Assembly: GCF_026340655.1 (NCBI RefSeq)
Contig: NZ_JAPEOZ010000001.1
Location: 4,650,001-4,714,000, forward strand
Source: Streptomyces sp. NBC_01275
Lineage (GTDB): Bacteria > Actinomycetota > Actinomycetes > Streptomycetales > Streptomycetaceae
Length of the DNA: 64,000 nt
Direction: 5' to 3'
Shown here piece after piece: positions 40,544-50,244 of the stretch (positions within the stretch are counted from its first letter, which is position 1; each line of letters opens with the position of its first letter). The translations under genes and the position numbers were made by a program. The notes beneath the pieces were generated by a model. It did not search any database. It saw only the letters and a list, made by a program, of their open reading frames with translations, and was not told where the DNA came from.

Positions 40544-41191
40544 ATGCTCATGCTCCAGGTCACCCCCTCCCGGCCCTCCCGGCCCTCCCGGCCCTCCCGG
40601 CCCTCCCGGCCCTCCCGGCCCTCCCGGCCCTTCCGGTCCTTCCGGTCCTTCCGGTCCTTCCGGCGGATCCTCGTCGTCGCTTCCGCCGCTGCCACCGCCT
40701 CCGTCGCCGCCCTTGGCGCGCTGTCCGCCGGCCCTGCCGTCGCCGCCGCCTCCACCCCGACGTACGCCGGGACAGCCCGACCGGCTCTCTCCCTCGCGCC
40801 CCCGCCCGTCCGGGAAGAGGACCGGGTCGGGGACGATCACCTCACCGTGACCGTCCGGCACGCGGGTGAGCGGGTGGACGGGACGTTCGAGGTGTACTGC
40901 CATCCCGGGCGCGGCAGTCACCCGGACGTGTCTGGCGCCTGTCGGGCGGTGGAGCGGAACACCCGGTGGGGCCGGGACGCCTTCGCGCCCGTTCCGCGGG
41001 ACGGCGTGTGCACGATGCGGTACGGCGGTCCGGCCACCGCCCATGTCACGGGCCGCTGGGCCGGGCGGCCCGTCGACGCGACGTACGACCGCGGCAACGG
41101 ATGCGGGATCGAGCGGTGGGACCGGCTCGTGCCCCTGCTGCCCGACCTTCGCCGAACCGGCGCCTCCTTCCGATCGCCGCTAATCCCATAA
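40544..41191 (+). CDS. Subtilisin-inhibitor-like (SSI family) secreted protein with repeat-expanded N-terminus
   Basis: The C-terminal ~110 residues fit the SSI family. They include LTVTVRHAGERVDGTFEVYCHP, GSHPDVSGACRAV, FAPVPRDGVCTMRYGGPATA, TGRWAGRPV and GNGCGIERWDRLVPLLP, with the four cysteines in the right order. VCTMRY aligns with the reactive-site MCPMVY of SSI, giving methionine at P1. Such inhibitors block subtilisin-like proteases outside the cell. Before the signal-like helix (RILVVASAAATASVAALGAL, AVAAA cleavage) the protein has about eleven Pro-Ser-Arg or Phe-Arg-Ser triplets encoded by 9-bp repeats, unlike normal SSI. A start inside the repeat is conceivable. Confidence 0.8.
   Translation: MLMLQVTPSRPSRPSRPSRPSRPSRPSRPFRSFRSFRSFRRILVVASAAATASVAALGALSAGPAVAAASTPTYAGTARPALSLAPPPVREEDRVGDDHLTVTVRHAGERVDGTFEVYCHPGRGSHPDVSGACRAVERNTRWGRDAFAPVPRDGVCTMRYGGPATAHVTGRWAGRPVDATYDRGNGCGIERWDRLVPLLPDLRRTGASFRSPLIP
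40565..40663. repeat. Two adjoining 9-bp tandem arrays in the SSI-like gene
   Basis: About seven copies of CCCTCCCGG are followed by four copies of the variant CCTTCCGGT. Every copy keeps the frame and adds one Arg-containing triplet to the region before the signal peptide core. Confidence 0.93.
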
Positions 41192-41643
41192 TCCCGCCTG
41201 ATATCCCGATCCCGCACCGGCCTTTCCCGAACCCACCAATCCCACCAATCCCACCAATCCCACCAATCCGCACCGACCCCGCCGACCCCGCCGCCCCCGC
41301 CGCCCCCCATCGACAGCCCCAAGCCCCCACCACCCCCCACCCCCGAAGCTGAGAAACACCTAGGAAAAGTGAGGAACGTGCGGCGAAGCCGTAGGCCTTA
41401 GGGGGGAGCCGTAGGAAGGAGCCGTGGGAGACAAACAGGGACGGTAGAAGACAAAAAGCGGCGAAAAGGTATGGTCAGGCGTCCGGGCATACGTTCTGTG
41501 TCACTTCGTCGTGCGAGCTCCCTCTCATCCGGCGTCGCCGGTGGGACCCCAGCCCTTAGACTCCCTCGCGTGACACGCTGCGGGTCGGTTGGCAAGATGG
41601 CCCGAGCGGTCGGCAAGGTGCGGTAACAGGGAGGAAGCGACTC
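41192..41643. other. Intergenic region with a small tandem repeat
   Basis: In this 452-bp gap, 41232-41269 holds four copies of the 9-mer CCCACCAAT, followed by CCCGCCGA-type runs. Near 41585-41630 two similar pieces (GGTTGGCAAGATGG and GGTCGGCAAGGTGC) stand about 25 bp apart just before the hybrid sensor gene and may be regulatory. No gene is seen. Confidence 0.5.
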
Positions 41644-44600
41644 GTGAGCAGCAGGCCATCCCGAGGCGCTGCTCGCCTCGCAGCCATACTCGACGCGCTT
41701 CCGGACGCGTTGGTACTGGTCAACGCCAACGGAACGGTCGTCAACGCGAACACCATCGCGCTCGAGGCCTTCGAGACGCCGGGTACGGCTCTGGTGGGGC
41801 GGGGACTGCTCGATCTGCTGCCGCAGTTCGACTCCAAGCTGATCCCGGGGTCCATGCGGCGGCCCGATCACATGGATCCGCGCGGCCGGACCAAGCCGAC
41901 GCGGATGGTCGCGCGGCGGACCGACGGGTCCGAGTTCCCCGTCGAGGTCACCAGCGCGAATCTCGAGAACGGGCAGCAGGCCTACGACGGCTACGGCTAC
42001 TCCTCCGCCTCCGACGAACTGCTGATGCTCGTCGTACGCGACCTCTCCGGCACCGTCGACACCGAGGCCGAGCTGGCGCGCTCGCAGCGGCAGACCGAGA
42101 TGATCCTGCGGGCCGCGGCCGAAGGGGTCGTAGGCACGGACACCGACGGGCGGATCGTGCTCGTCAATCCGGCCGCCGCCCAGATTCTGGGGTATCGGGC
42201 GAGTGATCTCGGCGCGAAGGAGCTGCACACGCTCGTGCTGCACTCGCGCGCCGACGGCTCGCCGTTCCCGTACGACGAGTCGCCGCTCGCCGACACCCTG
42301 CGGTCCGGGCGCAAGCACCGGGTGCGCGGGCAGGTGCTGTGGTCGAAGAGCGGGGACAAGGTCTCCGTCGATCTGACCACCGCTCCCGTGCGCGACGGCG
42401 ACCAGCTCGTCGGCGCCGTGATGACCTTCACCGACCGGCGGCCCTACGACAGCCTCGCCGAGGAGAAGGAAGCCGTCGAGAAGCGGCACTCGCAGGAGCT
42501 GGAACGGCTCTCCGAGGAGCACGCCTCCGACCTCACCGCGCTGCGCCAGCAGCACGTCGCCGAACTCGAGGAGCTGCGCGAGCAGCACGAGGAGGAGCTG
42601 GCGGCGGGCGAGGAGCGCTACGCCGCGCTCGGCGAGCGGGAGAAGGACCGCTTCGAGGCGCTCGCCGGGCGGCACGAGCAGCTGCTCACCCTGCTCGGTG
42701 CGTCCCTGCGCGGCCCCCTCGACGAACTGCGCCGTGAGCTGGCCGCGCTGGCGGCGGACGACGCCGGCCAGTTGTGGCCCGAGGCCAACCAGGTGCTGCA
42801 CCACCTCTCGGCGGGGTACTCGCGTATCACGACCCTCATCGACAACGTTCTCGGCTACCAGCGCCTCGACACCGGCGCGGAAAACGTCTCCCGTACGAAG
42901 GTGATGCTCGACGCGGTCGTCGCCGCCGGCGTCGACGGGGCCGTGGAGCTCATCGGGCCGGGGCGGGTCCAGTTCGCGGTGCACGCGCCGCCCATCGAGG
43001 CCGAGGTCGACGCACGCCTCCTCGCGACCGCGCTCGCGCATCTCGTGGCCGACGTCGCGGGCGTCGACGCCACCGGCAACGCGCCCGTCTCGGCGGGCGG
43101 TTACATGGACAACACCGTCGTGGTCGCGGCCGCGCAGCGTGGTGAGGTCGTACGGATCGAGGTGCGCGGGCCGTACGCCGGCGGCGACCCCGTCCACGAG
43201 CCGATCGTGCGCGGGATCGTGCGGGCGCACGGCGGCGTGCTGCAGACGCACGAGGTGCCGGGCATGAGCGGCAGCGCGTACGTGCTGGAGGTGCCGTTGG
43301 GCGGCGGGGCGGGGGCCGTGCCGGCTCCGGCGCCCGCCGCGCTGCCGGCCGTCGTCGGCGACGGCGCGCGTGTGGACGAGGATGCCTCCGGCGGCCGTCG
43401 GCGGGCCCGGCGGTCCTCCGTGGACGCCTTCCTGGAGAGCGACGTACCGGGCGCGGACGGCGGCTCCGACGCGGAGGCCGCGGTGCCGACCGGACGGCGG
43501 CGCAGGCGTGGCGCGGCCGCCGAGGAGACGCCGGGCGAGGCCGTGGCCGACGAGGCGGAGGGCTCCGGCGGCACCGGGCGACGACGCGCGCGTCCGGCCG
43601 AGGGCGTCGACGCCGGTGCGGATCACGGCGTGGTCGCCATCGCGGGGGCGGGCGTCTCCGAGGGCGCGGTCGTCATGGCCGCCGAGCACACGGCGGGCAC
43701 CGCCGCCTCGGGTACGGGACTGGGCGGCACCGTTCCGCCGCAGGGCGTACCGGCGCCCGGCGGACGGCGGGCCCGGCGCGGCTCCGACGAACAGCAGCCC
43801 CAGAACGCGTTGCCGCCCGCCCTGCCGGCGCTCGCGAGCGCACCTGCCCCGGCCACGGCCGACTCCGAGCAGTCGGAGGACCAGCACCCGACCGGCCGCC
43901 GCCGGCGTGCCCTGGCCGCCGCGACGGAGCGCGCCGCCGCACAGGAAGCGGGTCCCCGCACGGTGTTCGCCCTGCCGCCCGCCGAGGCGGACCGAACGGA
44001 CGGGCCCCAGGACTCAGCCGCTGCGGACGGTACGGACGGTACGAACACTGCCAGCGCTGCGGGCGGTACGGCGGTTGCGGGCGCTGCGGGCGGTACGGCG
44101 GTTGCGGGCGGGCACCCGCAGAGCGCGGCGCAGCCTCAGGCGGCGGCCGTCCCCGCGCAGGCGCAGATTCAGGCGCAGGCCCCTTCCGCCGACGCCCCGA
44201 TGGACCCTGCCCACATCGACCACGCTCATATCGACCAAGCTCATATCGATCATGCCCAGATCGATCACGACCAGGCCGACGACCACACCCCGCCGCAGCC
44301 GCACCCGACGAACGCGCCCACAGGCCGTCGTCGGCGTGCCATGGGCCAGCCGGCGGAGGTCGAGGGCGCACCCTCGCCGGAGGTTCCCGGGGCGCTCCCG
44401 GCGGCCGTTCCCCCGGCGGCCGTTCCGGCGCAGGCGCAGGACGCATCCGGCCGGCCCGCTCCCGGTCAGCCGGCGCCCGCCGCCCCCCAGCCGGTCCCCG
44501 TGCCCGGACAGCCGCTTCCGGCGCAGGCGGCCCCCGGCCTCCCCGTGGCCGCGCCCGTGCCCGCGCCCGTGCAGGGCCAGCCCCTCCCGGCCGAAGCCGC

Positions 44601-46047
44601 CCCGGTCGTCGCCCCCGCCGCCCAGCACACGCCCGTGCCGCCGAACGGCTCAGCACCCCCCGTTCCCCTCGCCGCCGACCCCACCCCGGGTGGGGGCACC
44701 CCGCTTCCTCCCGAAGCGGCCGTCGGGCAGCCTCGGGTGGCTCAGCCGTTGCCCGCCGAGGCGGCGACGGCCCAGCCCATGGACCCCAACTCGACACAGG
44801 GGCGGGCGATCAGCGTGCGGACGCTGGGGCAGGGCGTGCCCTTCACCCGGCAGGCCGCGCAGGTACAGCAGGCACAGCAGCCGCTCCAGCCACAGCAGCT
44901 GCAACCGACCGCCCTGCCCCACCAGATGTCCCAGCCGTCCCAGGCAGCCCAGGCCACGGCCACTCCCGCCCCGCACGGCCCCGGCGGTTCGGGGCGGCGG
45001 CGCAAGCTGGGGACGCCGCCGGACCCGGCCGCGCGCCCGGAGCAGACGGCCCGTCCGCACCCGACCGGCGAGCAGCCCGCCGTACCGCAGGCTCAGGCTC
45101 AGGTCCAGGCGCCGGCAGCAGTGGCGCAGGCCGCCGCTGCCGTGCCGCAGCCCTCGCTCGCCGGGCAGGTGCGGCTCGTTCCCGGCAACACCGAGGGTGC
45201 CGGGCGGTCGTATGCCATAGGGGCTCCGGACGAGAACGCCGCCGAGGGGCCCGAGCCGCTCGACGGGCCCGGTGGGGCCGTCGAGGTGGCCGATCCGCCG
45301 CGGCCGACGCCGATGGACGACGAGCTGCCGCCGGAGCCGCTGGACAACCCGCGTCGGCTGCTGGTGTGGCCGGCCCCGGACGTCAGTACCCAGCAGGCGC
45401 TGAGCGACCGCGGGTACCGGCCGGTGATCGTGAACTCGCGCGAGGAGGTCGACGCGCAGATCGCCGCCTTCCCGGCCGCGCTGTTCGTGGACCCGCTGAC
45501 CGGGCCGATCACCCGTACCGCGCTGCAGTCGCTGCGCACGGCCGCGGTGGCCGCCGAGGTGCCGGTGCTGGTCACGGCCGGACTCGGACAGGCGACGCGC
45601 GAGGCGGCGTACGGCGCCGATCCCGCCGTTCTGCTGAAGGCGCTCGCGCCGCGGGACAGCGAGCAGCATCCGCCGCGGGTGCTGCTGATCGAGGAGCACG
45701 CCGAGATCGCGCTCGCGCTGACGTCGACGCTGGAGCGGCGCGGGATGCAGGTGGCGCGGGCGGCGAGCGACGCGGACGCGGTCACGCTCGCCGGGCAGCT
45801 GCGGCCGAACCTGGTCGTGATGGACCTGATGCAGGTGCACCGCGGCCGGGCCGGGATCGTGGACTGGCTGCGGGCGAACGGCCAGCTCAACCGCACCCCG
45901 CTGGTCGTCTACACGGCCGCCGTCGACCAGGCGGACCTGCCGCGGCTGGCGTCGGGGGAGACGGTCCTCTTCCTCGCCGAGCGCTCCACCAGCGAGGAAG
46001 TGCAGAGCAGGATCGTGGACCTGCTGGCCCGGATCGGCACGAACTGA
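41644..46047 (+). CDS. Giant hybrid PAS / degenerate histidine kinase / receiver protein
   Basis: The 1,467-residue cytoplasmic protein has two PAS domains (about 8-120, ILDALPDALVLVNANGTVVNAN; about 150-270, AAAEGVVGTDTDGRIVLVNPAA) and a coiled coil (about 275-345). A kinase-like dimer region follows in which the phosphate-accepting His is replaced (GASLRGPLDELRREL near 350), with a weak ATPase-like domain (about 440-560). Next is a roughly 670-residue Pro/Ala/Gln-rich linker with seven GRRRxx basic motifs and an HID repeat. Two receiver-like domains follow (about 1235-1330 and 1342-1467); the last keeps the phospho-Asp (NLVVMDLMQVH) but has lost the acidic pair's second Asp and the conserved Lys. 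GAGGAAG precedes the GTG. Confidence 0.85.
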   Translation: MSSRPSRGAARLAAILDALPDALVLVNANGTVVNANTIALEAFETPGTALVGRGLLDLLPQFDSKLIPGSMRRPDHMDPRGRTKPTRMVARRTDGSEFPVEVTSANLENGQQAYDGYGYSSASDELLMLVVRDLSGTVDTEAELARSQRQTEMILRAAAEGVVGTDTDGRIVLVNPAAAQILGYRASDLGAKELHTLVLHSRADGSPFPYDESPLADTLRSGRKHRVRGQVLWSKSGDKVSVDLTTAPVRDGDQLVGAVMTFTDRRPYDSLAEEKEAVEKRHSQELERLSEEHASDLTALRQQHVAELEELREQHEEELAAGEERYAALGEREKDRFEALAGRHEQLLTLLGASLRGPLDELRRELAALAADDAGQLWPEANQVLHHLSAGYSRITTLIDNVLGYQRLDTGAENVSRTKVMLDAVVAAGVDGAVELIGPGRVQFAVHAPPIEAEVDARLLATALAHLVADVAGVDATGNAPVSAGGYMDNTVVVAAAQRGEVVRIEVRGPYAGGDPVHEPIVRGIVRAHGGVLQTHEVPGMSGSAYVLEVPLGGGAGAVPAPAPAALPAVVGDGARVDEDASGGRRRARRSSVDAFLESDVPGADGGSDAEAAVPTGRRRRRGAAAEETPGEAVADEAEGSGGTGRRRARPAEGVDAGADHGVVAIAGAGVSEGAVVMAAEHTAGTAASGTGLGGTVPPQGVPAPGGRRARRGSDEQQPQNALPPALPALASAPAPATADSEQSEDQHPTGRRRRALAAATERAAAQEAGPRTVFALPPAEADRTDGPQDSAAADGTDGTNTASAAGGTAVAGAAGGTAVAGGHPQSAAQPQAAAVPAQAQIQAQAPSADAPMDPAHIDHAHIDQAHIDHAQIDHDQADDHTPPQPHPTNAPTGRRRRAMGQPAEVEGAPSPEVPGALPAAVPPAAVPAQAQDASGRPAPGQPAPAAPQPVPVPGQPLPAQAAPGLPVAAPVPAPVQGQPLPAEAAPVVAPAAQHTPVPPNGSAPPVPLAADPTPGGGTPLPPEAAVGQPRVAQPLPAEAATAQPMDPNSTQGRAISVRTLGQGVPFTRQAAQVQQAQQPLQPQQLQPTALPHQMSQPSQAAQATATPAPHGPGGSGRRRKLGTPPDPAARPEQTARPHPTGEQPAVPQAQAQVQAPAAVAQAAAAVPQPSLAGQVRLVPGNTEGAGRSYAIGAPDENAAEGPEPLDGPGGAVEVADPPRPTPMDDELPPEPLDNPRRLLVWPAPDVSTQQALSDRGYRPVIVNSREEVDAQIAAFPAALFVDPLTGPITRTALQSLRTAAVAAEVPVLVTAGLGQATREAAYGADPAVLLKALAPRDSEQHPPRVLLIEEHAEIALALTSTLERRGMQVARAASDADAVTLAGQLRPNLVVMDLMQVHRGRAGIVDWLRANGQLNRTPLVVYTAAVDQADLPRLASGETVLFLAERSTSEEVQSRIVDLLARIGTN

Positions 46048-46068
46048 CGCCCCCTGAGGGACCTGCCC

Positions 46069-46146
46069 GTGCCGATCAGGGCTTCCATGCTGATCAGGAT
46101 TCCGTGCTGATCAGGGCCTCCGTGCTGATCAGGGCCTCCGTGCCGG

Positions 46147-46155
<9 letters not shown>
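46069..46155. repeat. 18-bp tandem repeat between convergent genes
   Basis: Four to five copies of GTGCTGATCAGGGCCTCC (one 17 bp long, others with one to three changes) fill the 99-bp gap between the hybrid sensor gene and the acyl-CoA ligase gene and run into the ligase's last codons. Each contains the palindrome TGATCA. Confidence 0.9.
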
Positions 46156-47802
<1,647 letters not shown>

Positions 47803-47863
47803 GGCGTCCTCCCAGGGCGGCGACATTGCCTGCGCGGTGGTAACGGTTGCGTTGATTCTGCGC

Positions 47864-47881
47864 ACATACCGCGCGGTATGT
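47864..47881. promoter_or_regulatory. Perfect 18-bp palindrome ACATACCGCGCGGTATGT
   Basis: The sequence reads the same on both strands and sits between the acyl-CoA ligase gene and the ECF sigma gene. ACATACC...GGTATGT arms are typical of TetR-family fatty-acid or acyl-CoA-responsive repressors in actinobacteria. The regulator itself is not in this window next to it. Confidence 0.7.
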
Positions 47882-47918
47882 CACTAGGGAGCGGCCAACG
47901 ATCGGCGGTTTGTCGCGC

Positions 47919-48467
47919 TTATCGCACAAGTCCCAGCTCAGGATCCTCGCGCAGCTTGCCGAGGGCCCGGGACACCGCCGACTTCACCGTGCCCACCGAG
48001 ACGCCGAGCACCTCGGCCGTCTGGACCTCGCTGAGGTCCTCGTAGTACCTGAGGACGACCATGGCCCGCTGCCGGGCGGGCAGCTTCATGATCGCCCGCC
48101 ACATCGCGTCGTGCAAGGCCTGCTGCTCGGCCGGGTCGTCCCCGCAGAGCGTCGGATCGGGCTCCGGCAGCTCGTCGCAGACGTACTCGTCGACCTTGCG
48201 CTTGCGCCACTGCGAGGTGCGCGTGTTCACCAGGGCCCGGCGGACGTAGCCGTCGAGCGCGCGGTGGTCCTCTATCCGCTCCCACGCGACGTACGTCTTG
48301 GCGAGCGCGGTCTGCAGCAGGTCCTCCGCGTCGCTCGGGTTCGCGGTCAGCGACCGTGCGGTGCGCAGCAGCACCGGCTGGCGGGCCCTGACGTACGACG
48401 CGAAGGACGGGTACGGGTAGGACCGCGTCATGCCGTTCGAAGCGCTGGTGCAGACGGGTGTGGTCAT
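47919..48467 (-). CDS. ECF sigma factor, SigE family (TIGR02983 type)
   Basis: The 182-residue sigma factor has region 2 (FASYVRARQPVLLRTARSLT, then DAEDLLQTALAKTYVAWERI) and region 4 (LPARQRAMVVLRYYEDLSEVQTAEVLGVSVGTVKSAVSRALGKLR). The actinobacterial 'SigE family' label refers to this short type, not to S. coelicolor SigE itself. No anti-sigma gene is adjacent. It ends 38 bp beyond the 18-bp palindrome that precedes the acyl-CoA ligase, so both could share control. The start has weak ribosome-site support. Confidence 0.88.
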   Translation of the reverse strand: MTTPVCTSASNGMTRSYPYPSFASYVRARQPVLLRTARSLTANPSDAEDLLQTALAKTYVAWERIEDHRALDGYVRRALVNTRTSQWRKRKVDEYVCDELPEPDPTLCGDDPAEQQALHDAMWRAIMKLPARQRAMVVLRYYEDLSEVQTAEVLGVSVGTVKSAVSRALGKLREDPELGLVR

Positions 48468-48646
48468 GGCTCCACGCTAGGTTCGGACCCCGGCCGGGCG
48501 GATCGGCCGCAGGTCCCGAAGCCGAGTCCGCCTCAGGTTGTAGGGGTGGTGCCTGCTCCACCTCCTGAAGGTGGACGAGACAACGCCTCCTACTGCGGGT
48601 TGACCCCTATCGCCGACCCTGGGGTCAGCTGTCGCCGACCCTGAGG

Positions 48647-49819
48647 TCAGCACCGGTCCGAGGTCAGGACCAGGCCCGACGTCGGCACCCCGGTGCCCGC
48701 CGTCACCAGGGTCCGGGCCGCGTCCGGCACCTGGTTCACGGACGTGCCGCGCAGTTGTCGTACGGCCTCGGCGATGCCGTTCATCCCGTGCAGGTACGCC
48801 TCGCCGAGCTGGCCGCCGTGGGTGTTCAGCGGCAGCCGGTCCGCCGCGACGAAGTCGGCGGCCTCGCCGGGCGCGCAGAAGCCGAACTCCTCCAGCTGCA
48901 TCAGCACGAACGGCGTGAAGTGGTCGTACAGGATCCCCACGTCGACGTCGGCGGGCGCGAGCCCCGAGGTCCGCCACAGCTGGCGGGCGACCACGGCCAT
49001 CTCGGGCAGGCCGGTCAGGTCGTCGCGGTAGAAGCTCGTCATCTGCTCCTGCGCCCGTCCCGCGCCCTGGGCCGCCGCGGCGACCACGGCAGGCGGCCGC
49101 GGCAGGTCGCGGGCCCGCTCCACCGAGGTGACGACCAGCGCCTGCCCGCCGTCCGTCTCCTGGCAGCAGTCCAGCAGCCGCAGCGGCTCGGCGATCCAGC
49201 GGGAGGCCGCGTGGTCGGCGAGGGTGATCGGGCGGTGGTGGAAGTACGCCGCCGGGTTCGCCGCCGCGTGCCGGCGGGCCGTGACGGCGACCGGCCCGAA
49301 CGCCTCCTCCGGGGTCAGCCCGTGGACGTGGAGATAGCGCTGGGCCGCCATCGCCACCCAGGAGGCCGGGGTGAGCAGCCCGTAGGGGAGCGTCCAGCCG
49401 AGCGCGGTGCCCTCCGCCGACGGTTCGCGATGCCGGACGCCGGAGCCGAAGCGGCGGCCCGAGCGCTCGTTGAAGGCCCGGTAGCAGACGACGACCTCGG
49501 CCACCCCGGCGGCGACGGCGAGCGCCGCCTGCTGGACGGTCGCGCAGGCCGCTCCGCCGCCGTAGTGGACCCGTGAGAAGAAGGACAGCTCCCCCATCCC
49601 ACAGGCCTGCGCCACGGTGATCTCGGGGCTGGTGTCCATCGTGAACGTCACCAGCCCGTCCACGTCCGCCGGCGTCAGCCCCGCGTCGGCGAGCGCCGCC
49701 CGCACCGCCTCCACCGCCAGCCGCAGCTCGCTGCGCCCGGAGTCCTTGGAGAACTCCGTGGCCCCGATCCCGACGATCGCCGCCCGCCCGCCGAGCGAGT
49801 CCTTCGTCCGTACGCTCAC
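48647..49819 (-). CDS. ltp2: Ltp2-like thiolase-fold lipid-transfer protein / retro-aldolase
   Basis: The 390-residue protein matches what I remember of mycobacterial Ltp2 nearly throughout: AAIVGIGATEFSKDSGRSEL, DGLVTFTMDTSPEITVA, FSRVHYGGGAACATVQ, YRAFNERSGRRFGSG, RWIAEPLRLLDCCQETDGG, INTHGGQLGEAY-like LPLNTHGGQLGEAYLHGMNG and the C-terminal TAGTGVPTSGLVL. Ltp2, together with a DUF35 partner, splits the last C3 unit from the cholesterol side chain. The GTG overlaps the MaoC stop by 4 bp. A 22-bp tandem duplication (48610-48653) covers its last codons. Confidence 0.88.
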   Translation of the reverse strand: MSVRTKDSLGGRAAIVGIGATEFSKDSGRSELRLAVEAVRAALADAGLTPADVDGLVTFTMDTSPEITVAQACGMGELSFFSRVHYGGGAACATVQQAALAVAAGVAEVVVCYRAFNERSGRRFGSGVRHREPSAEGTALGWTLPYGLLTPASWVAMAAQRYLHVHGLTPEEAFGPVAVTARRHAAANPAAYFHHRPITLADHAASRWIAEPLRLLDCCQETDGGQALVVTSVERARDLPRPPAVVAAAAQGAGRAQEQMTSFYRDDLTGLPEMAVVARQLWRTSGLAPADVDVGILYDHFTPFVLMQLEEFGFCAPGEAADFVAADRLPLNTHGGQLGEAYLHGMNGIAEAVRQLRGTSVNQVPDAARTLVTAGTGVPTSGLVLTSDRC

Positions 49820-50244
49820 CCCGCGACCTCCGGTGCGACGACTTGAGCGGGTACGACGAGTGTCGCGGGTACGACGACTGTCGCCGTGCCGGTGACATGC
49901 CGGCCGATGCCGTTGTCCCCGGTGACCCGCACCACCGCCGTGTCCCCGTCGACCTCCTCGACCACCCCCCGCAACACCATCGTGTCCCCCGGGTAGTTGG
50001 GCGCCCCGAGCCGGATGGCGACCTTGCGCAGCACCGCCGTGGGGCCGAGGCAGTCGGTGAGATAGCGGCCGACCAGGCCGTTGGTGGTGAGGATGTTCAT
50101 GAAGACGTCGGGAGAGCCCTTCGCCCGGGCCCGTTCGGGGTCGTGGTGCACGTCCTGGTAGTCGCGCGAGGCGAGCGCTCCGGCGACGATCAGGGTGCGG
50201 GTGATCTCGATCTCCCACGACGGGAACGCGTCGCCGACCCTCAC
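49816..50244 (-). CDS. chsH1: MaoC-like hot-dog enoyl-CoA hydratase subunit (ChsH1-like)
   Basis: The 142-residue single hot-dog domain has the hydratase-2 motif RDYQDVHHDPERARAKGSPDVF, which carries the catalytic Asp/His pair, and LTTNGLVGRYLTD. In mycobacteria ChsH1 pairs with ChsH2 to hydrate the unsaturated 3-carbon side-chain CoA ester before Ltp2 cleavage. The three genes here are in the same order and coupled by 4-bp overlaps on both sides, so the assignment rests on sequence and context together. Confidence 0.83.
   Translation of the reverse strand: MRVGDAFPSWEIEITRTLIVAGALASRDYQDVHHDPERARAKGSPDVFMNILTTNGLVGRYLTDCLGPTAVLRKVAIRLGAPNYPGDTMVLRGVVEEVDGDTAVVRVTGDNGIGRHVTGTATVVVPATLVVPAQVVAPEVAG

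Noticed and set aside
40565..40663. CRISPR-like array
   Set aside because: Units are only 9 bp, contiguous and without spacers; no cas genes are in the window. The same applies to the arrays at 8112, 36273 and 46069.
41485..41900. Possible second gene on the minus strand near the start of the hybrid sensor
   Set aside because: No ribosome site is present, and it is antisense to the strongly conserved first PAS domain.
41398..43887. An 829-codon minus-strand frame opposite the hybrid sensor gene
   Set aside because: It lies antisense to a protein with clear PAS domains, and its composition is that of shadow frames.
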